Numbered from the stretch's first letter, positions 34,544-51,829 are shown. The stretch: 64,000 nucleotides of DNA from Phytophthora quininea (GCA_011947345.1 JAAVTG010000554.1:1674001-1738000), one strand, 5' to 3'. Translations and numbers: made by a program. The notes: a model not told the origin generated them from the letters alone.

Positions 34544-35396
34544 ATGGCCCCCTTCCGCGTATTGTGTCTGCACGGCTTCGGCCAAGACGCCGCCAAATTC
34601 CGCGGTCGCATCTCCTCGCTGCGTCGAGCCCTCAAGTCCAGCTTTGAGTTTGGTACGTGTGATGCTTGCAGGGCCATTGCTATCGAGTAGCTGATGTGTG
34701 TCCCTCTGCAGAGTTCCCACAAGGGCCGTTCGTGGTGACCAGCTTCCCTGGTTCTTCCCCCGAAGAAATCGCCAACATGTATGTGAATGGACGGCTGCTT
34801 TGCCTTGAAAAATAATATCTAAATTGCTGTGAAATGACGCAGTGCAGAGGCCGAGCCCACGTACAAGTGGTGGGACTTTGAGTACGTCGACGAGAAGAAC
34901 AACCTGCACAAGTACGATCGCGTGGAGGAGGCGGTGCAGTTCCTGGCAGAGTTTGTCAAGAAGAAGGCCCGTTTGACGGCATCTTCGGCTTCAGCCAGGG
35001 CGGCATGATGGCTTCCTATCTTCTGCAGCGCCAGTGTACGTATCTCCAAGAGGGGTTTACTGGCTGTCTCGCTGACTGTGCTGTCGTGTTTGTCTTTCAG
35101 TCGCTAGCCCAGAGGACTCGCCCTTCGCCTTCAAGTTCGGCATCTTCATCTCGTCCGCGGACATGGGCGACCCACAGTACAAGAGCAACCAACACGTAGA
35201 CATCCCGACGTTGCACATTATGGGCGAGACGGACGCCATGGTGACCATGGACCGAAGCCAGAAGCTGTTAGAGCTGTATCCCATGCACAAGGTCTTTGTG
35301 CATCCGGGCAGCCACTTTGTTCCTACCAACAAAGAAGCGAAGGACGCGTTCCGAGAGTTCGTCAAGGAGCTGAACGACAAGTTCGGCACCAAATAG
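34544..35396 (+). CDS. FSH1/OVCA2-type serine hydrolase, copy A
   Basis: Alpha/beta-hydrolase of the FSH1 family, a cytosolic serine esterase of unknown natural substrate. Four exons (34544-34652, 34712-34778, 34843-35035, 35101-35396) have GT-AG introns of 58-65 nt. The start MAPFRVLCLHGFGQDAAKFR has the LHGxGQ oxyanion strand. The nucleophile elbow GIFGFSQGGMMASYLLQRQ places Ser near residue 110; Asp is in IMGETDAMV and His in HPGSHFVPTN. A 1-nt gap at 34967 (GGG read as GG, before PFDGIFGF) is the only break. About 226 aa, the family size. Tandem with copy B, whose ATG is 98 bp past this stop. Confidence 0.9.
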
Positions 35397-35494
35397 ACCC
35401 AAATTTGTTGACACTTGTTGCCTCCATCTTCGATTAAGTTCGATGGTCTATTGTATGCGTTTCCGACTTTGACAGCAGACCTCCAGCTGCAGCA

Positions 35495-36347
35495 ATGAGC
35501 AAGTATCGCGTCCTGTGTCTGCACGGCTACCGCCAGGACGCTGCCAAGCTGCACGTCCGCATCGCTGCACTGCGTCGGGCGTTCAAGTCCAGCGTCGAAT
35601 TCGGTGGGCAAAACGTTTCAACACTATCGAGTGGACCATGTTGACTTTGTTTGCTTGCAGTGTGTTTGGATGCGCCATTCGAAGTGCCATACGAGCCAAC
35701 AAGTGAGGAGCACGCCAACAAGTACGGCAAGTGCAAATTCTACAGCTATATAGACTAAATTTTCGACCATGTTTTGCTGTCTAGTGGAGAGACTGGCGAG
35801 AACGTCCAGCAGCTCAAGTGGTGCGACTTCGTTCGAGACGAGGAGACCGGCATTTTCCACCTGGAGCGGGTGGAGGAGTGCGTCGACTACGTCGCCAGCT
35901 TCGTCAAGAAGGAGGGTCCTTTTGACGGCATCTTTGGCTTCAGCCAGGGGGTCCATGGCGTCGCTCATTCTCCAGCGGCAAGGTACATCTCCAACTACTT
36001 TCACCAAGCTACTATGCAGGTTTGAAGCTAAGCTTTTGCTCTCTGTTGACGCAGTGAGCTGTCAGGACTCGCCGTTCTCGTTCCGCTTCGCGTTCTTCGT
36101 GTCGGCTGGGGCAATCGACGACCCCAAGTACGTAAGCGGCGTCAAGGTGGACCTGCCATCGCTGCACATGATCGGCGAGACGGACACAGTCGTGACGAAC
36201 GAGAGGAGCCGAAAGCTGGTGGAAATCTTCGTCAACCCCATCGTGTTCGTGCATCCCGGCGGCCACTACATCGCGACCAACAAAGAACCCAAAGATGCCT
36301 ACAGAGCGTTTTTCAAGGAGCTGCAAGAAGCCGATGCAGCCAAGTAA
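35495..36347 (+). CDS. FSH1/OVCA2-type serine hydrolase, copy B
   Basis: Tandem duplicate of copy A with matching introns in the same places. ATG 35495 gives MSKYRVLCLHGYRQDAAKL, then introns near 35604-35660 and 35730-35784, an exon with WCDFVRDEETGIFHLERVEE and FDGIFGFSQG, an intron near 35981-36053, and a last exon with CQDSPFSFRFAFFVSAGAID, MIGETDTVV (Asp) and HPGGHYIATN (His). The frame is lost right after the FSQG elbow, at a run of five G. A shift of one base gives SMASLILQRQ, as in copy A. The GGxGQ-type strand is GYRQ here. The protein has diverged clearly from copy A, so this is an old duplication. Confidence 0.85.
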
Positions 36348-36482
36348 CAACACTGTCCTCCAAGTTGTCCACTTTAGCTAGTCGGCATAGACCTTCAAAA
36401 TGTAGACCGCTCCACATTCAGTTTTGGCGCGCCCCACTTTGCATGTCAAACGTTGCGATCTTCCAGCAAAAGGTCACAGACC

Positions 36483-39400
36483 ATGCGGCCACTACTGCTG
36501 CTGCTCGTGCTGATCCTCTGGGCAGGTATCCAATGCTGCGCCCAAGCAGGCAGCATCCTCTCCGTCCCCTCTGGCAATGAGGCGTCAGCCACCCAAGCCG
36601 CCATGCTCTACAAGGCCGCGCAGGACTCCGACCAAACTGAAGACAAGATGCGGCTGTTCCGACAGAGTATCGACGTCTATCCGGAGCTCGCAGCCTCGTA
36701 CAACAACCTGGCAATGCTGATTTTTCAAAGCGGGGATCGAGAGCAGGCGCTGCAACTTCTGCGTCGAGGACTGCAAGCTGCAGAGGCGACCAACGACGTG
36801 GAGAACGTCGTCAACATCCACAACAATTTGGGCTTCATTGCTCGGTCTCACGGCAGGATGAGCGTCGCCGACACGTTGCAAGCGATCAGTCATTTTGATG
36901 CCGCAATTAGAACCAATCCAGAGTTTGTGGGCGCGATCTACAACAAGGCGTCTGCTTTATTGGCGCTGCGTCACGACCACGAAGCTCAAGAGCTTTTGTT
37001 GAAGGTGTTGGAGAAGAATCCGAATGACGTGTCAGCGCATTTGGATCTAGGACGTATTTACTTTGAACATGGCGATCTGGAGCAGGCGTTGAAGCATGAG
37101 GACGCTGTGATCGCCTCGGCTTGGAGTATGGGTGAGAGACTGCAAGGAATGCACAACAAAGGAACATTTCTCAAGGAGTATGGCTTTCTCATCGACGCGG
37201 TGCAAGTGTACGATGAAATGCTGGCGATTCGACCACATGAAGCGCATATTCTTGTGAATGCGATGACTGTCAAGAGATTGCTTTGCGATTGGAGAGAGAT
37301 GGAAAACTTGGAGGACCGAATCCTAATCGCTGTAGAGCCGGAATTGGAGGAGGGGCAACACGAGAGAACGTGTCGTATCTGCCGTACGATTCCACGCTCG
37401 TCAAGCTGTCGGATGGCTATCGGAAGCGCCTCGCAATTGCTACTTCCAGTGTCTACCAGCAGTCTAGTACGCTTGAGCTGTTACCATCTCCGTGGACTGA
37501 ACAAGGTCCGTCTTGGGACCGACCGTCAACACCTCAGCGACTGAAAATCGGCTACTTGAGTTTCGACTTCCGTGATCACCCAATGGGTCATCTCACACTC
37601 GGAATCATCGAACAACACGCAGCTATTGCCGATGCAGTTGATACGTTTTGCTACTCGTACGGTCCGAGCTCAAGCGCAGCGTCCACGTATTGGCGCAAGC
37701 AGTTTCTAGATAAGTGCAGTGTGTTCCGAGATCTCTTAGGACTATCAGATCTGGAAGCCGCTCAGAAAATCGGTCTGGATGGAGTTGACGTGCTGGTGGA
37801 CCTTATGGCACACACCAAAGGCGCACGGCTTGGTATCCCAGCACTACGCCCCAGCAGAATCGCTGTGAATTATTTGGGATTTCCTGGTACGATGGGGTCG
37901 AGCTTTATCGACTACGTGATGGTGGATCGGATGGTTCTGCCACCGCAGGTTGCTGCAGCCAGCATGACAGAGCAAGTTGTTTACCTTCCGCATACATACC
38001 AAGCGAACCGATACGATGTTTCCATCGAAGCGTGCGGAGCTGATACAGCAGGAGTGGAGTGTCAACGAGCAAATCTCACGAAGGAAGGCCTCCCTCTTGA
38101 TAGTCTCGTGTTCTGTAATTTCAACACTATCAACAAAATGGAGAGCGAGTCATTTTCAGTATGGATGAGCATCCTCCGACAAGTGCCTGGCAGTGTGCTG
38201 TGGTTACTTGCACCCTCCGGTGGCGATGCAGACCATGTCATGGACGCTTTACGGCAACAAGCCAAGGCTCACGGAGTTCTTCCAACCAGGCTTGTGTTTG
38301 CTCCGAGGGTCGACAAACTATCCCACCTTGCGCGTGTTTCGCTGGCGGATCTGTTCCTTGATTCCTTCACTTACAATGCGCATTCCACGGCTGCTGATGC
38401 GCTTTGGGCGAATGTTCCGATTGTCACTTTCTGGGGCGATACTTTCCCGTCTCGAGTCGCCGCCTCGTTGATTTTGAACGCCATGCCTTTTCCAGAACTC
38501 GTGCCGCACAGCGTAAAAGATTACGAGCGAATTGCGGTCTACTTGGCTACTGCTCCCAACGTCTTACGTCGTCTTCGCCAACAACTTGCAGCTCACAACT
38601 TGGTGTCGCCTTTGTTTGATACTAGAGGAACCACAGAAAGCATCGAAGCTGCGTATGAAGTGATGCATGATTTGACCAACCGACTGCATCCTTCAACACA
38701 AGAAGACAAGAAACCACGCATGCAATTGATAATTCATCCGACACGAACTGCTGGAGCCTTTACCGACTTGGAGAAACGAAATGATCGTCTGTCGAAAGCA
38801 GTGCAGCGTGGCATTTCCTTGCAAAAAGCTGGCGATATTTTAAGTGCCCAGCACGTGTATTCTCGCGTTCTAAGAGCCGATCCAGGTCATGCTGATGTTA
38901 GCCACTTACTAGGGAGCGTCTTCTACCAGTTTGGACAACTCGACCGTGCCGTGGAATATTTTGAAGACGCGGTGAGCGCTAGCCCAGATGTGTCGTGGTA
39001 TCACTCAAACTTGGGTGTGACGTACATGAAGCTCGACAAGCTTGAGCTAGCTGAGAGTGAGTTCAACGTCGCGCTGCAACTGAACTCATTAAACGGCGTT
39101 GCGATCTCCAAACTTGCCAGCATTTACAACAGCCAAAACGCGTACGACAAGGTTGTCGAACTCTACACCACGTTCGGCGAGGCTGCGTATTTCGGGTTGG
39201 ACTCGGCTCGATCAGTGAACCCTAGTTCAGAACAAATCCAAGATGCCTACGTCGAGTATTTGGACGCTCTAGTTGATGTCGGGAGGTCGAAGGAGGCTGA
39301 GGAAATTCTCCGCAAGGCAGTCCAGCGGCACCCCTCGCTTTATCGCCTCCGATATAATTTGTCAGTGTTATACAACCTGCAAAAGAAATACGAGGAGGGC

Positions 39401-40680
39401 AACGAAATCCAGATCTCCACAGCGTTGGCAGAAGCCCTCGATCAGTACGAGAGAAAAGGTCGCAACTTTGTCAAAGTCCCTCGTCCCGATCACAAGGTGG
39501 TCATCGCCATTTATTGCAACGAGTACGGTCATGCCTGGTGGACTCCATGGGGACCGTCCTCCTTAAAATCGGGTTTGGGCGGGTCTGAGGAAGCTGTCGT
39601 GTTCCTCTCTCGAGAACTGCAAAACCTTGGCTATTTGGTCGAAGTCTACGGTGATCCTCCACCAGAAGATATGTCAAACGAAGCAGATGAGCAGGATGCC
39701 GTTCGTTATTATCCCCACTACACATACGATGTAGACGACAGCGGTGTCGATATCTTCGTCGCTTGGCGGTATCACATATCACTAGCCATTGGGAAGACAG
39801 CTCGAAAAAATACTTGTGGATGCACGATGTTCCTGCTGCAGAAGTCAAGGTCTCGCCTCTGTTAAACGACGTGGACGGCATCTTCTGTCTCAGTGAATAT
39901 CAAGCATCCCAATTCCCTGAAGACCTTCAGTCGAAAGTCATCGTCAGCTCGAATGGCCTCAGTCCCGAATACTTTGCCGATGGGCCCAACCACGCGGATC
40001 GGTTCGTTTACGGCAGCAATCCTACTCGTGGTCTCTTTGGACTATTAAAGGCTTGGCCACGCATTCGAGAAAGCATTCCAAGTGCAGAACTGTCTGTATT
40101 TTATGGCTTCCGGCCAATGTTTCTGGAGTGGGGGCCTCAGCACATGAGCAACTTCACCGAGTGGAAAGCTGAATTGGACAGACTTCTTCGTGAGACGCCC
40201 GGTGTACGCAACGTGGGGCTTGTCGACCATGCGAGGCTGGCGAAAGAGTATTCGTACGCAGGGTTCTACCTGTACCCGACAACCTTCTCCGAGACGAGCT
40301 GCATCTCGTTGATGAAGGCCATGGCAAACGGTGCCATTCCAATCACAAGTCGCAATCCCAATTCGGCAATACCCGAGACCGTCGGCGACTTCGATCTTGG
40401 TCCACGAGCTTTGCGAGACTCCTTAGGTACGTTGGGAGAAGTTTCATTAGCGACTTTGAAGGGACTGACTTTGTTGTACGGCAGCTACCGATCCCGAGTG
40501 GTACGATCTCTGGATCCAAAGCGTCCTCGACGCTGTTCGAGACGAACAGCAAGCTCTCACTGTACGCCATCGCATGAAAAGGTTTGCGCGCAAAAGTATC
40601 GCTGGGAGCACATTGCGTTGCAATGGCACCGTGTCATCTCGAAGCCACGTTTTCCGCAGCATAATTTCAACATGGACTAA
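36483..40680 (+). CDS. Predicted secreted/ER protein: TPR + O-GlcNAc-transferase-type (GT41) + TPR + GT4-like glycosyltransferase
   Basis: Likely bifunctional glycosyltransferase. ATG 36483 opens a strong signal peptide (MRPLLLLLVLILWAGIQCCA). TPRs follow at about residues 35-270. The SPINDLY/OGT-type region (about 350-760) has GYLSFDFRDHPMGHLTLGI with the catalytic-type His, LVDLMAHTKGARLGI, LRPSRIAVNYLGFPGTMGSS and FLDSFTYNAHSTAADALW. A second TPR set (about 800-1030) precedes a GT-B domain (about 1060-1380) with SGLGGSEEAVVFLSRELQ, KVIVSSNGLSPEYF and FSETSCISLMKAMANGAIP. Single-base shifts near 37345 (GGGG), 39790 and 40600 (AAAA); a 58-nt intron at 40427-40484. The last Glu of the GT4 E-x7-E motif is Lys. 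About 1,380 aa. Acceptor unknown. Confidence 0.85.
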
Positions 40681-40735
40681 GGTTTTGCTTCACCCGTCAA
40701 CCTTCGTTTATTGAGTTTCTTTCGCCATGCATACC

Positions 40736-45042
<4,307 letters not shown>

Positions 45043-47700
45043 TTATCGGTCAAATGATAAGAAGTCTGATAAATAAAAACACAAAAAGTGTTAGATGGAA
45101 ATGGCGGCAAGTTGACGCAGGCAGTTCCCGCCAAAACGAGAGCCACGCACGCGAGGCGACGTCGATGTGGGTGCAGAAGTGGAGGGGACTGCGCTGGAGG
45201 CGCGAGACGGCTGAGTCGGGGTGGGATTTGGAGCGCAAACAGTGAGACTTTGAGGCGCTGGGGGCGTCCGCTTTGCTCGTCCGCAGTCGTCTTGGAATGT
45301 GACCAAAAAGCCGCCATGAAAACGCGGGCACAAAAACGACCAGTTTCACCTGCGAGACTGCATGGCTTCACTTCGCAGCAAACATACTATCTGTGGGAGG
45401 TGCTGGATATGGAGAGGGTCAAGCTGTTCTTATCCTCTAAACAAGCCTTCGCAGTATGCTAACCAGTTGCCAGCCATGTCAATTATCATGGCAATCGCGG
45501 TGGTCGAAATTTGCGGCGCGAAATGCAGTGTGTCGGCCATAATTTCCTTTGACAAAACGTCGTGTATTTGTATTGCAAACAAACCACTCCTTGGCTGACT
45601 CAGCTGGAGCTGGTTGCGAACTGGAGATCAAAACGCCCGTGTGTCCGTCTGTGTGAGCACTCTGATCGCAGAGGGATGTTGTGGGTATCAACCACAGCGA
45701 TAAGAAGGCGTTCGGTCTCGCCTAGACGCTGAATCGATTTTCCATGGATTCGTAGATGAAATAGTATGTTCTTTGGCTAACTTTACGTTGCTCACCAATG
45801 AACTTCGTCGCACGTGTGGTCTAGACATAAACGCTGAGCTAGGCCCCGTTGCCACTCAGATCTAGTTCTTTGTAAACCGGAAGATGCCTGTGATTCGGGG
45901 CCCACTGCTTCGATTCGCTCAACGTCGTCCAATGCAAAACCCAACGCGATAACTATTACACGAAATGCTAGGAGTGGGATACACACTCAAAATCACCAAC
46001 AAGGACTCCCGTTTGGATAGAAAGAGGTCGTTACTGAAAGATAGATCCTCTGTTTGCATTGAGAGGAACGCTCAGCACAGTATGAGGTGATTTGCGAAAG
46101 ATCGATAGAGTTGGTGCTGAAAAAACATAGGACCCTATTATAGAATACTACCACGGCGACGGATTCACTCCGACGGAAGTCCGCAGCATGACGCAAATGC
46201 TGGAGGAGACAATCCATACATGGAAGAGAGGTTTGCGGGCAGCTTTGCTTGCTTCAAATCGCAAGCGGGAGAGTTTGCAGACCACAAACACGTTGCACCA
46301 ATATAACAAATCCGGAGGTATCAGCCGTTACAGGGGCCAAATAGGCAGTTTATGGGCAGGCTTGATAAAAGTTTCAGCCAGCCGGCTCCCACCCAACCTG
46401 CGAGCTCGCCACGTCCACACTCGCTCGTCTCTAGCCAGCCAATCTTTTCTTTTCCTTCGGTTTCTTCTTCCGCATCTTTCTCAGGTTCAATGCCGCAAGC
46501 AAACTCGATATCGCGCTATATGCTTTCCTCGTCGTGGAAATTGTTAAACAACAACAACTCGGCTGCTCGGTGGCATGCAATGCAATGCAATGCAATACGC
46601 AACCGGTCATTATAGTTGAAGCGAACTGGAAGCTTCGACGACGTCGCCAATGTTGAGGCGGCATTCTGCCCTCGTGAACCAAAGAACTAGGATATCGGAA
46701 TGAAGCTTACTGCGTTACTGCAAACTATTGTTTGGGGGGGGCTAAACCTTTTTTTTTTATGAAGATCACCGCTAGAGGCTGCAGCACAAATCAGGAGCGG
46801 TCGAGATCCAAGGTCGGTTCCCAACTGTAACCACTCACGCCGGCGATGCTCTTCCTCGATGATGTCGGCAAAACTGCTTTGGCAGTGTCATTCGAAATAG
46901 GAGCACTTCATGGGGAAAACTTGGTACTGGGATTTCTTGCCTGGGAACTTCTTCAACCGAGGCAACTTTCATCGGAGATAGCCACCGTCGTAGTTCAGCA
47001 ACACCGACCGATATCATGCCTTGTCCCAGCATTCTTCTACTGCTGCGAGTCCAGCTACAGGTTCACCACACTTTTCGAGGTTTTGCGTTGTTTTCGGTTA
47101 TGCTTATCGAACTTACGCATGCAAAAGGGTCACTCCAGGAGCGGTAAAATACGATCGCTTTGTGCCACTGCTGCCGCCGTTTCTCTCATACAGTTGAGGG
47201 CTGTCCCAAGAACACCAGCTTCATCGTTTGTCCGACAGTTTTCAAGACGCTACACCTTTACAAGACTGGTAAATTGATGGCCACGTGTTTTGTCGAAAAC
47301 TCGCGCATCGTATCGCGCTACGAAACATTCGCCTTTTGAAGCCGCCGCGTTCCTTTGGTCGATCGGAAATGCCAATGGTGCTCGTAAACAACACCGCAGC
47401 AGGACGCTGTCCGAGTATCCTCGGCTTGAACAAAAGGGATCTTTGTCAATATCAAACTAAAGTAACACGGAAGATTGTACCAACTCGGAAGCGCCAGCAA
47501 CAACGTGCGCGATGGAGCTGCCACCATCACCTGCTAGTTCGGATCAAAATTGTCTGTGCGCATTTGCTACATTCCTGCTTCCACTTCACATTTTTCCGGC
47601 TCAAAAATATTATGCCTTCTAACCTAAATCTTATCTTGCCATTCTAATCCTAAAACTGGCGGGAAGCTCCACTCAAAAAGCAACCAGCAGCCAGACCATC
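45043..47700. other. 2.7-kb region without a supportable gene
   Basis: Low coding density between two well-supported genes. Short frames such as 46188-46547 (+, MTQMLEETIHTWKRGLRAAL) and 46846-47277 (+) lack codon bias and homologous motifs and are broken by many stops, so they look like decayed material. It includes the promoter of the PHD protein (45043-45300), a G8 run and a T9 run near 46733-46759, and a pentanucleotide repeat. Confidence 0.45.
46573..46597. repeat. Short GCAAT microsatellite
   Basis: About four to five tandem GCAAT units (...TGCAATGCAATGCAATGCAA...) in noncoding sequence. Confidence 0.8.
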
Positions 47701-48850
47701 ATGTCGACGACCGAGCAGCTGACCAAGACGCTGACGGACCCTCGCTTCGAGCGCGGACTGACGCTGCTCAAGGAGAAGCGTCTGGAGGAGGCGGTGGTGG
47801 CGTTCGAGGACCTGCTGCGCACTATGTGCGAGACGGAGCAGCTCGGGGACTCCCTCAGCGTGGCGCCAGTCTACTACCAGTACGGCCACGCACTGCTTTC
47901 GCTGGCGGAGGCCACCGCCAGTCTATTCGGTGGTGCGGTGGGTGGCTCTGGCAGCGGCGAGGACGCGGAGCAAGACGCGAGGGACGCTGTGGAGGACCTG
48001 GAGGCGGCCTGGGAGATGCTGGAGCTGGCCCGCGTCATCTACGCGCGTCATCCTGGCGACCTGGCGGTCGAGGCGCAGCTGGTCAAAGTGTACACGAGGC
48101 TGGGGGATCTGGGACTGGAGAGCGACCAGTTCGAACAGGCCCGGGCCGACTTTGAGAAGGCGCTGATGCTGCGACGCAAACTGCTCAAAGAGGAGAAGGC
48201 CGAGGACACGACGCAGCTCGCAGACTTGTACTGCTCGCTGGCGATCGCCAGTATCTACAGAGATTCAACGGCTGCAGATGCAGAGAAGAGCGAGCAGGAG
48301 AAGAAGCAGGACCAGGATGAGGCGAGTGCTAAGAGAGACGAGGAGGGACTCAAATACTACGTGCTGGCTGGGCGGGTGATGGCGGAGAACATCCATCGGG
48401 TGGCGTCAAAGTGCGAGAAGCCGTTGCAGGAGTTTGTAGACAAGAGAGTCCCAAAGTACTCGGAAGAGGACGTCGCGACGGAGTCCAAAGGAAAGGGAAG
48501 AGGAAAGCAGGCGCAGACGACTCTAAACGCAGTTTGCTGTTTACGTCTGGCAAGCCGGAGGATATGAAGCAGGAATTCACTGTCTGTGCCAAAGAGACAA
48601 AAAGCAGGAGAAACTGAGCAAGGACGAGGAGCAGCTACTGGAGTACCTTGAAATCTACCTGGAGCTGAAGGAAAAGGTGGACGGCATCAAGGAAACTGCT
48701 GCTGGTGCAGTGCCACAGGAGAACAAGGCGGAGCCAGCCACGACCATTGGCTTCGGACAGACTGACGCGAAAACTGCCGAGGCCACCACAGTGAATGTCA
48801 TTCCGGTTGTCAAGAAGCGGAAAACCGAGGCGTCAACAGAGGCGAAATAA
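47701..48850 (+). CDS. NASP/Hif1-like histone chaperone (SHNi-TPR)
   Basis: Histone H1/H3-H4 chaperone family acting in the nucleus. From ATG 47701 the protein has an N-terminal TPR-like helix pair (FERGLTLLKEKRLEEAVVAF), the VAPVYYQYGHALLSLAEATA segment, an acidic insertion inside the TPR array (GSGSGEDAEQDARDAVEDLE) and the SHNi-TPR repeats (VEAQLVKVYTRLGDLGLESD; QARADFEKALMLRRKLL). An acidic/Lys-rich region with a basic tail (VVKKRKTEA) suitable for nuclear import ends at TAA 48848-48850. Frameshifts near 48510 and 48595 interrupt the low-complexity C-terminal part. The region after them (EKLSKDEEQLLEYLEIYLEL) is clearly coding. About 383 aa. Confidence 0.85.
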
Positions 48851-48961
48851 ATGCTACTTAGCTTTTTGCAGGGAGCGGATAGTAGAAACGAACGTGTGTA
48901 CTTCTTTTTGTGATGAGTAGTGGAGACGACAACCGATCATCATCATCTTCAGCACTTCTAG

Positions 48962-51729
48962 TCATTTAGGCTGCTTATCCCTAGGCGCTACGATACGAAT
49001 CGCGCACGAGCTGGAAGATTTGGTCACATCCACGTCAGCTGAGGTGTTGACGCTGAAAACCTCGAGCTGTAGCTCATCCAGAGCGCCCTCGAGGGGTACG
49101 CGGTAGCGGTGGCCCACGGCCTGCATCTGGGCCAGCGCACTGCGGAACCAATTGTCACGGGCGTCAGCGCCCTCCGCATCGCACTCGGCCTTGTGCTCGC
49201 TGATCACGCGATTGAATCCGCGGAAGAGCAGCACAAGCAACTGCCGCACTTCGTCCTGCAAGCGCTTGCGGCCATCCTCAAGCGCTGCCACGTCAGGCAT
49301 CTCCTCGTTATCACGATCGTCGGACGGCTTTTGGTTCGCGGCCTGCTCTAGTTGTCTAGTCTTGTTACGAATTGCGTCCTGAACGAAATCCAGCGTGTCG
49401 TTCAAGATCTCCCACACATACGGCCAACTGTATTGCTGGACAGCGTCGGGTGTGAACACCCACGTCACGATTGTAGACGGACGGAACAAGCCTTGGCGTA
49501 GCATGGCATTGAGGATCAGACCGATGTGTTGTGGCGACTTCAGCCACACCGAGGCGACGGTCTTGACCAACACAAGCTCGTCCGCATCGGTCTCCTCAGT
49601 CGGCTGCTCTTCGCTGCCAAAGAGTTCGTAGCGTTTGCCGTACTTCTCTAGCAGCAGGCGCATGTGGGTGAAAGTGGCAGCACCAGCTTCCAGGATACAC
49701 GTCCACACCACTTCCACGGCCTCAGCACGAGAAATCTCGAGGCGAGGTAGCTCCTCGTTCAACCACGAACGCAGCGCTGACGCTGGCGGATGTCCCTTCA
49801 GTTTCGTCGCTACAGACTGGTAGAATTCAGAGGCAGCGCTTGTTTCTTCCGTCGCACCATCAGCTTCTCCTTCCTTTGCAGCTACAAAGCGAATGCGAGG
49901 CTTAGGAGCAGGGGGCAGCAGGACATGGAACTCAGCAGGCAGTGCGCTTTGCATGTGCTGCAGATACGATAGACGTACACAGCGCTCAATCACAGCACTC
50001 ACAAAAAGACGCTGAGGGTCGTCTTCTCCGGCCTCCAACACGTAGGACCAAGCAGCCCAGCGCCACTTAAACTCAAAGTTCGACAGGAAGTGGCTGAAGA
50101 GCAAACGAAAGCCGCTGTCGCTTCTGCACGCATGGTTGGGATCTCGCGGAACAGAAGCTCCACGACAATCGCTAGTGCTGAAAACATCTCACGCGCATCG
50201 GTCTTCACCAAGTGGTACAGGACTGAGCAATAGTACGCGAGTTTGGCATCCGCGCTCTCGCCCAGAGCCGCCACCAGCAACGTCTCCACCAGCAAGTACT
50301 CTGTTTTAACTGGTGTCGCTCCTTCCTCTTGCGAGGACGCAAAACGAGCGTTGTAGGAGCGACACAGACCCAGCAGCAACTTGGCTGCAATAGCAGGCTT
50401 TGGATGAGAAGTCTCGAGCGCGTCAGTAAAGTGGCTGCGAGCGATGAGATAAGATGCCGGATGTAAGGTTGCAACGGCAGCACCCGCCGCGCCAGATTCG
50501 TCCGACAGGATACGGAACCACGTCGTGTACTTCGGGATCCTGTTTGCATCAAGCTGCATTCACACAGATATGTTTGTTAGTCCTGGGCAGACGTGTAATG
50601 CCATCATGCAACATGTACCTTTGTCAAATCGATCGACAACGACACCGCAAGCGCATGGGCCTCGCTCTTTTCAAAGTCCGGCGCAAACACGTCCTGCGGG
50701 TGATTAACACCAGGGATATTCCACTTGGTTGCTGCCTTCTCCCCTCCTGGGCCTGGTTGCGGATAGCATTCAGCGCTTCCCATCTGAGCGAAAGCGGGTC
50801 GCTTGCAGCACACAGTGAAGGCATTTCGTCATCATTTTCGGGTCCCCACAGTAAATCCAACTGCAGACGTCGAGTGCGCCACGAGGACGGTCCCGCATCC
50901 GATCCACGAGGATTGCTCTCGTCCTCCCTTTGGGAGACGTACTCTCTGCAGCGACTCAACAAGCTCTCAAACATATTCTCTGAGGCACTGGCCAGCTCCT
51001 TGCCACTATGCAGCAGAGCATCCAGCACCACCGAGGCGAAAAAGTCCTTCCAGGCAGCGACGTCCTCTCTCGCCCTCAGCGACGCGTGGGTGTCGTCGTC
51101 CGCCTCCCAGTCATCCGGCGTGCACAGTCCTTGCAGCGTATCTAGCATGGCCAGCACATCTTCAGCCTTGCAGACTTTAGCGGCACAGAGCTCCGCCAGC
51201 AGCCTCACTGTGAGTCTCACTCTCGTGGCCACCGCCTCCACGTCTCCGTCGCGTCGGAACGCGTCCGTGTCGGGCGTCTCGCTCTCCTCAAACGTCTCAG
51301 AGCCAAAGAACTCTAGATCCTTCTGCAGACCGCGCGTGGCGGTCGCCAATAGCTCCTGGCCGAACGCAGGCTTGCGCGCATTCACGAGCCCCACCAGCGT
51401 CGCGTACAGCGCCGTCTTGTGCGCCATGCGGGCGGCGCAGCGCAGCACCAGGCCGGACAGGTGGCCGAGCTTCACGTCCTGTGCATCCGGCTCCAGCTCG
51501 CGCAGCAGCAGGTCGGCGGCACGCGTCAACTGCTCGCGCTCGACGCCGTCCCCCAGCTCCACCACCGCCTTTTGGCCAGGCGCCAGGCTCGCGCGTGGTC
51601 GCTCTCGTTGGAGCGGTCGCCGCGGCGCTCAAAGCGCCTCCCTCCGTAGCGGTCGTCCACGCGCGAGCGCTTGTAGCCGCCGTCGCGGTCCCCGTCGTCG
51701 AACGAGCGCTTGCGGCTCGGGCCATACAT
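48962..51729 (-). CDS. NCBP1: Nuclear cap-binding protein subunit 1 (CBP80)
   Basis: Large MIF4G-repeat subunit of the nuclear cap-binding complex, a partner of CBP20 in capped-RNA export and splicing. The N-terminus from ATG 51729 is Arg/Asp-rich (MYGPSRKRSFDDGDRDGG). The first MIF4G-like domain includes KLGHLSGLVLRCAARMAHKT and VRLTVRLLAELCAAKVCKAE. An intron at 50554-50618 precedes RIPKYTTWFRIL. The C-terminal part has MLFSHFLSNFEFKWRWAAW, the family hallmark, followed by SPQHIGLILNAMLRQGLFRP and SWPYVWEILNDTLDFVQ. Frameshifts near 50110, 50730 and 51565. About 900 aa, slightly longer than animal CBP80 (790). It is divergent from the next gene, starts 100 bp apart. Confidence 0.92.
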
Positions 51730-51829
51730 GGTGGTGTGAGCTCTTGGCGGGGTATTTGATTTTGTGCACACCAGTCTTCACAAGTTATACGCACTAAGTA
51801 CGATATTAATATCTTGAAGCGACACAGGG

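Noticed and set aside
36483..40680. Bacterial contamination as the source of the OGT/glycosyltransferase fusion
   Set aside because: A 58-nt GT-AG intron, tight spacing to eukaryotic genes and the same base composition argue for a resident gene.
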